Positions 41,954 through 47,262 of a DNA stretch of 47,262 bases are shown here, piece after piece. The stretch spans positions 1 through 47,262 of the forward strand of contig LSKF01000005.1 in the NCBI GenBank assembly GCA_001556995.1, read 5' to 3'. Each line of letters starts with the position of its first letter. The first letter of the stretch is position 1. A program made the position numbers and the translations under genes. The notes below the pieces were generated by a model. It was not told the origin of the DNA, ran no database searches, and was given only the letters and a program-made list of their open reading frames with translations. This stretch comes from Erythrobacteraceae bacterium CCH12-C2 (GTDB lineage Bacteria; Pseudomonadota; Alphaproteobacteria; Sphingomonadales; Sphingomonadaceae).

Positions 41954-42065
41954 GACACTTTAGGAACAGCCTTTCCACAACCACCGACACTTCAGGAACG
42001 AAGACACGGTCTTTCGGGAACAGACATTCGGAACATCGGGAACACATCGCCGACACTTTGGGAAC
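41954..42065. other. oriV: Iteron array, probable replication origin (oriV)
   Basis: The 640-bp spacer from 41735 to 42373 has no gene. Inside it, a GGGAAC/AGGAAC core recurs at 41995, 42017, 42039 and 42061 (start of GGAAC), exactly 22 bp apart. The best-conserved units read GACACTTCAGGAAC and GACACTTTGGGAAC. A further copy (GACACTTTAGGAAC, 41954-41967) lies 32 bp before the array, and one extra core lies at 42030. CTTTCCACA at 41971-41979 resembles a DnaA box. AT-rich sequence flanks the array on both sides. The 22-bp phase, direct orientation and position after repA fit an iteron origin. Confidence 0.68.
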
Positions 42066-42373
42066 CGCATGTCCGAAATTCCAAAGAGAATCCGACGAGT
42101 CGCGACCCGGGAGCGCAGCCTTAACTGATCTAACTTAGATACAAACCGTCTAACCAACGGGAAGCTTACAGCTTTTTTGGATCAGTATGATGAGTGCTCC
42201 CTGACAGATACCAATGCTCACGATGTTCCCTGCGGAGTAAGCAGGGCCAACGGGCGTGGGTCGGCACGACCTTCGACACAGAGCAAGGTGCGATCGTTTT
42301 TCTGAATCACAGGCTGCCCAGTGACTCAGAATCCCAATTGGACCCTGCGATGATCGGTCTGGCAGCATAAGGC

Positions 42374-42640
42374 ATGGAAAGACCTTACGATCAGTCATGG
42401 CATTGGCAGGCAATTGACCCCTCACGGAACATTGCTCGCAATTATCACCTTTGGGTCGCCACTGATTTATTCGGATGGACAACGGTCGAGCGACGTTGGG
42501 GACGGATAGGCACGAAGGGGAAGGGCGCTACGGCCTCATTTGCGAACAGAAGCGATGCGGAAGTGGCCGCTAAGCGCATTCGTCAGCGGCGAAGGAGCTC
42601 CCTTCTTCGCATCGGAGTCGGCTATCACGAAATCGATTGA
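42374..42640 (+). CDS. WGR-domain protein
   Basis: An 88-residue protein that is almost entirely a WGR domain: a first strand set (WHWQAIDPSRNIARNYHLWV), the name motif RRWGRIGTKGKG near residues 41-52, and the closing AAKRIRQRRRSSLLRIGVGY. WGR domains are found in PARPs and in small bacterial proteins and are thought to bind nucleic acid. Basic charge fits DNA or RNA binding. It lies just after the origin region on the same strand as repA. The ribosome binding site is poor (AAGG directly before ATG). Function unknown. Confidence 0.8.
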   Translation: MERPYDQSWHWQAIDPSRNIARNYHLWVATDLFGWTTVERRWGRIGTKGKGATASFANRSDAEVAAKRIRQRRRSSLLRIGVGYHEID

Positions 42641-42759
42641 TGGCTCGGTCGGCGGGCGATCTCGACCATCGACCTTACAAGCATTCGACCCCCAGTGATT
42701 TCCAGCATACCAGAAGCTGAGTTCGTGTTACCCTGTGAAGAATTCAGGAGGCTTTGCGC

Positions 42760-43035
42760 ATGCCTATTGCGACCTACAATGCCTGGCTTACTCTCTACAC
42801 CGGCGTCGGGCTTATGGTCGCGCTCTGCGCTGTGCTGGCTGCCGTGAAAACCATCTATGACCTTCGCCTGGGCTTGCTCGTGCTCGAATTCAGCGACTGG
42901 AGAGGGCGGGTCTTCGCCGTCCCGAAACTATGGTGGCGCTGGCAGATCAATTATCTCTCAGGCACGCCAGTCATCCTGCTGACGGCGATCCTGTTCGCCC
43001 ATCACCTAGGATTTGCCACACTTGTTGATGTGTAG
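42760..43035 (+). CDS. Small two-span membrane protein
   Basis: A 91-residue protein with membrane helices near residues 15-38 (YTGVGLMVALCAVLAAVKTI) and 68-85, separated by a basic amphipathic part (DWRGRVFAVPKLWWRWQINY). No family recognised. A consensus AGGAGG ends 8 bases before ATG 42760, supporting expression and this start over TTG 42754. Its end overlaps the end of the convergent transglycosylase gene by 34 bp. Confidence 0.65.
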   Translation: MPIATYNAWLTLYTGVGLMVALCAVLAAVKTIYDLRLGLLVLEFSDWRGRVFAVPKLWWRWQINYLSGTPVILLTAILFAHHLGFATLVDV

Positions 43036-43886
43036 TCAGCCACGGACGCCCTTTGGGGACTGCCAAGCGTCGGAATAGTGGAGGACCCAGCGAAACGGAT
43101 CGGGCCGCGCTGCTCTGCGTTGGCCCAGGCTGCGGTGATTGTGCGTACATAATCGATCGTTTCGCGGATACGCGGAATGCTCCGCGTCGCCCGGACCCTC
43201 CCGGGCCCTGCATTATACGCTGCCAGCGCGAGGTCATATCGGCCGAACTCTTCAATCTGCATCCGGAGATAACGCGCGCCTCCGCGCAAATTTTGAACGA
43301 CGTCCCACGGATCGGCAACGCCAAGCTCCCGTGCGGTTCCCGGCATCAGTTGGGCAAGGCCGATAGCTCCCTTGGGCGAGCGGGCAAGGACCTGATACCG
43401 GCTCTCCTGCCAGATCAATGCGTCGAACAGGCCAACCGGAATCTTCTCCTGGCAGGCTATAGCTGCGATCAACGGAAAATACTGCAGCCGTCGCTGCTCA
43501 GTTGCCGCAGGAAGATCATTTCGAGGTCTGTACTGGGCATCTCCGCAGCCACCCATAGACATCGGCGAAAGGAAGAGTGCCGGCTGGATGGTTGAGGGTG
43601 CAAGGCCGCTCTGCATCCATTGAGGAACATCGATGGCTGTCGCTGGAGGGACAGCATCACTTGGCTGCCCCGCGCCAATCCCGGCAAAGTCGGCGGCAAG
43701 GGTCGTTCTCAGATCGGGCTCCTCGCGGATAGTCGTTTGATCGACCGGATCTGTCTCCGGGCCAACATGGATGACAAAGCCCAGGGGCGGGGCGGCACCG
43801 AATTCTATAAGCTCGACCTCCTGCGCCGTAGCCGCCGAATGAAGCGCTACGATGAACAGGCTCCCGATGATGGAACGAAAAGGCAT
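43002..43886 (-). CDS. Lytic transglycosylase (SLT family), conjugation-type
   Basis: A 294-residue exported muramidase. The signal peptide ends near residue 22 (ALHSAATA-Q), a linker follows, and the C-terminal SLT domain has IWQESRYQVLARSPKGAIGL with the catalytic Glu, AQLMPGTARELGV, and NLRGGARYLRMQIEEFGRYD with LALAAYNAGPGRV, all in the standard order. Such enzymes (VirB1, F P19) open the cell wall for T4SS assembly. ATG 43886 is chosen over the longer frame because the signal peptide starts there with GGAGCAAGG upstream. It is separated from the tra operon by the rep/par block and has its own orientation. Confidence 0.92.
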   Translation of the reverse strand: MPFRSIIGSLFIVALHSAATAQEVELIEFGAAPPLGFVIHVGPETDPVDQTTIREEPDLRTTLAADFAGIGAGQPSDAVPPATAIDVPQWMQSGLAPSTIQPALFLSPMSMGGCGDAQYRPRNDLPAATEQRRLQYFPLIAAIACQEKIPVGLFDALIWQESRYQVLARSPKGAIGLAQLMPGTARELGVADPWDVVQNLRGGARYLRMQIEEFGRYDLALAAYNAGPGRVRATRSIPRIRETIDYVRTITAAWANAEQRGPIRFAGSSTIPTLGSPQRASVADYTSTSVANPR

Positions 43887-44000
43887 GACCTTGCTCCTGC
43901 AAAGGGCTGAGCATCCCTTGCTAACACTCAGAGTCAATTGGGAAAAAAATTCCGTCTTGCGTTGCTGGGCCGTCCAACGTCGGATCCGGGACAAAGGAAA

Positions 44001-44015
44001 GGGGGGAGGGGAGGG
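44001..44015 (+). other. G-tract upstream of the Toprim gene
   Basis: Runs of six, four and three G separated by single A lie 21 bases before the Toprim gene start. The 14-base core GGGGGAGGGGAGGG recurs exactly at 44886-44899 before the next gene. It is longer than a normal ribosome binding site. Confidence 0.6.
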
Positions 44016-44035
44016 AGAGCTCGAAAGGAATTGCC

Positions 44036-44878
44036 ATGCCCCTTATTGCCAAACCCCCTTCACAGCGTCTGGTCGATATCGTGGGAGCGCTTGGCGGCAG
44101 CTGGTCAGGTTACAGCGCCATGTGCCGATGCCCTGCCCATGCAGATGCCACTCCCAGCTTATCGCTGAGGCAGGGCAACCACGACATCCTTGTCCATTGC
44201 TTTGCCGGATGTGATCCGGCTGATGTGTTGCGGGAGCTCGCATCCGTCGTGCCGGGCAAGAAGTACGTTTTCCCGGACGGCCCCGCAGGCCCATTCGACT
44301 CCACCGCGATCGCGCGCAACCTTTGGTCGCAGGGCCGCGAGCTCGCGAACACCTGGGGCGAGGCCTATTGCCGTTACCGCGGCATTGTCGGGCGCCATGA
44401 CGATCTGCGGTACCTCGCGCGCTGCCCAAAAGGCAGGAAGCCCAACACGGTGTTTGAGCCTGCGCTGCTGGTCGGCGTGCGCGAGGGCAACGACATCAAG
44501 GCGGTTCAGCGCATCTTCCTCAAGCCAGAAGGGCAGGGCTACCGCTCGAAGCTGATGATCGGGAACCCGCAAGCCGCCAGCTGGCAGGGGCAACGCCCCG
44601 TGAAGATCCTCGCGCTTGCCGAAGGCTTTGAAAGCGCTGCCCGGTTCGCCGAACTCCACGGCATTCCCACATGGTCATCCCTCGGAGCCGAACGGCTCGA
44701 CCTCGTCCGCCTGCCTGACAGGATCGAGGAGCTGATCATTGCTGAGGACAATGATCCCGAGGGTCGGCGGGCGAGCCTCAAAGCGGCGCAGACGCATGCC
44801 CGCGACGGCCTGACGATCCGGCGCATGGCGCCGCCGTCCGGCTACACGGACTGGGCCGCGGTTCCCGGACCCAATTAA
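44036..44878 (+). CDS. CHC2 zinc-finger and Toprim domain protein (primase-like)
   Basis: A 280-residue protein resembling plasmid-borne primase-like proteins. The N-terminal zinc finger reads CRCPAHADATPSLSL followed by ILVHCFAGCDPADVL (C-x-H...C-x3-C), as in CHC2 primases. A Toprim fold covers residues 185-265: LALAEGFESAARFAELHGIP carries the conserved Glu, and EELIIAEDNDPEGRRASLKA the Asp-x-Asp. Metal-dependent primer synthesis or strand handling is plausible, for replication or for the strand that enters by conjugation. ATG 44036 follows AAAGGAA by about 6 bases. The strawberry-notch-type gene starts 63 bp later on the same strand. Confidence 0.86.
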   Translation: MPLIAKPPSQRLVDIVGALGGSWSGYSAMCRCPAHADATPSLSLRQGNHDILVHCFAGCDPADVLRELASVVPGKKYVFPDGPAGPFDSTAIARNLWSQGRELANTWGEAYCRYRGIVGRHDDLRYLARCPKGRKPNTVFEPALLVGVREGNDIKAVQRIFLKPEGQGYRSKLMIGNPQAASWQGQRPVKILALAEGFESAARFAELHGIPTWSSLGAERLDLVRLPDRIEELIIAEDNDPEGRRASLKAAQTHARDGLTIRRMAPPSGYTDWAAVPGPN

Positions 44879-44879
44879 A

Positions 44880-44899
44880 GGGGAGGGGGAGGGGAGGGT
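44880..44899 (+). other. Canonical G-quadruplex-like tract between Toprim and helicase genes
   Basis: Runs of five, five, four and three G, each separated by a single A, meet the G3+N1-7 pattern four times on the coding strand. It begins two bases after the Toprim stop. A normal ribosome binding site (CAGGAGA) for the next gene is separate, just before 44942, so this tract is not needed as one. Confidence 0.75.
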
Positions 44900-44941
44900 T
44901 GGTTCGCCTGAAGGGAGGCGAGCCGAACCCAGGAGACCTCC

Positions 44942-47262
44942 ATGACAGATCTGTTCGAAGCGGCAGCGCAGCGCCGCACACCCGCCCAGCTTGCCGCCCG
45001 CGCGCTTTCCATCCTTATCGACAACGGCACCGTTATCACGCGTGCGATGATGAACCAGGCCATGGCCAGTGCCTTTGGCGGAAGCGATGCAACCGGCCGC
45101 TGGACCCAGCGCGAGAGCTTCGAGGTGCTTGAGCACGCGCTTGCGCTGAAGCTCACGTCTCGCAGGGGCGCAGCATTCAGCGCAGGCGATCTCGGCAAGG
45201 CGATGGAGATCGCATCGCGGCTGCCCACTCAGACCGTTCGGAGCGAGGATCAGATCGACTGGCAGCAGTTTTCAACGCCCGTCGATCTTGCCGCCGTGGC
45301 CGTCATGCTCGCGAATGCTCAGTCGGACGATATCGTCCTCGAGCCGAGCGCCGGAAACGGTCTGCTGATCGCGCAGCTTCCTCATGTTGCCCAGCTGCAG
45401 CTCAACGAGCTGGACGAGGTCCGCCGCTCGCGCCTCGCCGATATCTTCCCGGGCGTTTCGATCACTGGCCATGACGGCGCTGCGATCGCGAGCACGCTTG
45501 GAGGCCAGACCCGGCCTTCCCTGATCCTCATGAACCCGCCATTCTCGCGCTCGCTCGGACGCGGCGCGGATCACCTTGCTGCCGTCCGCCATCTTGCCGC
45601 CGCCATCACCCATTTGCGCGCTGGTGGCCGCATAGCGGCGATCATGCCGGACTGGTTTGCCCCTTCGGCCAGGATGCGCGAGATCTTCGAGAACACGCTG
45701 GCGCCCGTCACGGTCCGGAGCTCCATCCGCCTCGAGCAGGCCTACACCAGGCACGGGACCAGCATTGCAGTCAGGCTCTATGTCCTCGACAAGGTTCCCG
45801 GTACGCGATCACCCGCGACCATCCAGCGCAGGGACGTTGCCGCGCTGGTGAGCAGCCTCGAGATCACGCCTCGGGCAGAGCTCATCGACGAGAAACGCCC
45901 GGCAACAGCGCCCGCCAAGGCCATTTCGCTGTTCGGCGCGACGCGGAACGCCAAGCCTGCGGCGCTCCGCATCTTCCGCGCCCCGGCCCGCAATGACGTG
46001 CTTCCTGTGGCCTACACCGCGCTCGATACACCTGCACCGCTGCTCGAACAGGCCGGGGTCTATCTTCCCTATCGGCCGAGCCGGGTTATCTTTGACACCG
46101 CCGGCGAGCACCCCACTGCACTCGTCGAATCGGTGGCGATGGGCTCGATCCCTGCGCCGATCCCGCAGCACATCCCGCAACTCCCGGAACGTACCGTCGC
46201 CGAGCGCCTGCTGTCGGCCTCACAGCTCGAAACCGTCGTCTATGCAGGCCACGCATGGAGCCAATGGCTTCCCGGCACATTCCGGCCTGATCCCGAAGGC
46301 GTGGGGCTGCTGATCGACGAGGAGGGTGCATCCTATCGCAAGGGCTTCTTCCTTGGCGACGGCACCGGGGCAGGGAAGGGGAGACAGGTCGCCGCCACCA
46401 TCCTCGACAACTGGCTCCAAGGCCGCCGCCGGGCGATCTGGATATCGAAGAACGAGCCGCTGCTCGACGATGCCCGCCGTGACTGGGCGGCCCTTGGCGG
46501 GCTCGCTGCCGACGTCCAGTCGCTTTCGCGATGGAAGATCCACGAGCCGCTCACCCTTGATGAAGGCGTGCTGTTCGTGAGCTATCCGACGCTGCGCTCG
46601 GCACGCGGCGATCACAGCCGCCTTGAACAGCTCATCCGCTGGGCCGGCGAGGACTTTGACGGTGTCATCGCTTTCGACGAGGCCCACGAGATGGGCGGGG
46701 TCGCAGGCGGGGAGGGCGCTTCTGGCAAGGGTATTGGGGGGACCAAGAAGGGCTCGCAGCAGGGCATAGCCGGGGTTCTCCTCCAGAACCGCCTGCCCAA
46801 GGCCCGGGTGCTCTATGCTTCGGCCACAGGGGCCTCCGAGGTCAACAACCTCGCCTATGCCGTCAGGCTCGGCCTCTGGGGTCCGGAGACCGCCTTCGCC
46901 TCGCGCGAGGCCTTCATCAGCGAGATCCGCGCCGGCGGGATTGCCGCCATGGAGCTGGTCGCGCGCGACCTCAAGGCGACCGGCCTCTACATGGCCCGGG
47001 CGCTGAGCTTTGCCGGTGTCGAATACGACATCCTGCGCCACGAGCTGACGCCTGAGCAGGTCACCGTCTACGATACCTACGCCGATGCCTGGGCCATCAT
47101 TCATCACAATCTTGAAGCGGCGCTTGAGCAGACCGGCATCGTCGATGACCTGGACGGAAGCACCCTGAACTCAGGGGCCAAGGCGGCGGCCCGCTCGCGG
47201 TTTGAATCCTGCAAGCAGCGATTTTTCGGCCAGGTGCTCCTGTCGATGAAGCTGCCGACGAT
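44942..47262 (+). CDS. Strawberry-notch-type helicase with N-terminal methyltransferase domain (partial)
   Basis: Open from ATG 44942 (AGGAGA upstream) to the window end, at least 773 residues, 3' end missing. Residues 100-260 form a class I methyltransferase-like domain: IVLEPSAGNGLLIAQL near residue 130 and the catalytic-type motif ILMNPPFSRS near 197 (N-P-P-F, as in N6-adenine or glutamine methyltransferases). After a linker, a strawberry-notch-type P-loop domain follows: FFLGDGTGAGKGRQVAATIL near residue 472 is the signature Walker A, FDEAHEMGG near 578 the DEAH box, and VLYASATGASEVNNLAYAVR the SAT-like motif III. Such giant proteins are common on mobile elements and phages; their exact substrate is unknown to me. 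Expected C-terminal helicase domain lies beyond the window. Confidence 0.88.
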   Translation, partial: MTDLFEAAAQRRTPAQLAARALSILIDNGTVITRAMMNQAMASAFGGSDATGRWTQRESFEVLEHALALKLTSRRGAAFSAGDLGKAMEIASRLPTQTVRSEDQIDWQQFSTPVDLAAVAVMLANAQSDDIVLEPSAGNGLLIAQLPHVAQLQLNELDEVRRSRLADIFPGVSITGHDGAAIASTLGGQTRPSLILMNPPFSRSLGRGADHLAAVRHLAAAITHLRAGGRIAAIMPDWFAPSARMREIFENTLAPVTVRSSIRLEQAYTRHGTSIAVRLYVLDKVPGTRSPATIQRRDVAALVSSLEITPRAELIDEKRPATAPAKAISLFGATRNAKPAALRIFRAPARNDVLPVAYTALDTPAPLLEQAGVYLPYRPSRVIFDTAGEHPTALVESVAMGSIPAPIPQHIPQLPERTVAERLLSASQLETVVYAGHAWSQWLPGTFRPDPEGVGLLIDEEGASYRKGFFLGDGTGAGKGRQVAATILDNWLQGRRRAIWISKNEPLLDDARRDWAALGGLAADVQSLSRWKIHEPLTLDEGVLFVSYPTLRSARGDHSRLEQLIRWAGEDFDGVIAFDEAHEMGGVAGGEGASGKGIGGTKKGSQQGIAGVLLQNRLPKARVLYASATGASEVNNLAYAVRLGLWGPETAFASREAFISEIRAGGIAAMELVARDLKATGLYMARALSFAGVEYDILRHELTPEQVTVYDTYADAWAIIHHNLEAALEQTGIVDDLDGSTLNSGAKAAARSRFESCKQRFFGQVLLSMKLPT

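Noticed and set aside
42162..42178. AAGCT-TAC-AGCTT followed by T6 as a terminator
   Set aside because: Only a 5-bp AT-rich stem; too weak to call, and no gene ends directly before it.
1..47262. CRISPR array, tRNA, rRNA or intact insertion sequence
   Set aside because: No regularly spaced repeats with unique spacers, no tRNA-like TTCRANNC arm context and no complete transposase were found on reading.

Overview
The window looks like part of a large, GC-rich conjugative plasmid, or a plasmid-derived element, of an alphaproteobacterium. The best guess is a sphingomonad (Novosphingobium/Sphingobium/Erythrobacteraceae type). This rests on the style of the proteins, on a parA-parB-repA block with a TrfA/RPA-like initiator, and on an F-type transfer operon with a DsbC-like protein and an S26 peptidase built in. 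The genus is an inference. No chromosomal housekeeping gene, rRNA, tRNA or CRISPR array was seen.

Layout. (1) 1-16.3 kb is an accessory region that reads like a defence island. It holds an Mrr-like PD-(D/E)XK protein, a predicted N4-cytosine DNA methyltransferase coupled to a GIY-YIG nuclease, a convergent McrB/McrC-like pair, a cluster with two different HEPN proteins plus an unrecognised protein, a divergent unit (XRE regulator and ImmA/IrrE peptidase facing a duplicated-motif microprotein and an unknown 342-aa protein), two HNH nucleases (one next to an unknown 401-aa protein), and a decayed transposase. (2) 16.66-36.86 kb is one almost gap-free minus-strand operon for an F-type type IV secretion system. 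In transcription order it runs traA, traL, traE, traK, traB, dsbC-like, traV, traC, unknown, trbI, a 46-aa lipoprotein, S26 peptidase, traW, unknown, traU, trbC, traN, a winged-helix protein, traF, traH, traG. Most junctions overlap by 1-4 bases. Relaxase and coupling protein (TraI/TraD) are not in the window. (3) 36.86-37.37 kb is an AT-richer divergent control region followed by an XRE-type regulator. (4) 38.0-42.1 kb is the maintenance block: parA, parB, a 41-codon bridging ORF containing two identical perfect 20-bp palindromes, repA, and an iteron array that probably marks oriV. (5) 42.3-47.26 kb carries a WGR protein, a small membrane protein, a lytic transglycosylase, a CHC2/Toprim protein and a strawberry-notch-type methyltransferase/helicase cut off by the window end.

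How it fits together. The rep/par block keeps the element, the tra operon builds pilus and channel, and the left end is cargo that probably acts against phages or competing DNA. The least explained parts are the HEPN cluster (6.4-10.0 kb), the divergent XRE-ImmA / microprotein-342-aa unit (10.2-12.8 kb), the HNH plus 401-aa pair (13.6-15.8 kb), the TraG protein that ends in a murein-endopeptidase-like domain, and the palindrome-bearing micro-ORF between parB and repA. All functions are predicted by reading motifs and gene order; no database search was run.
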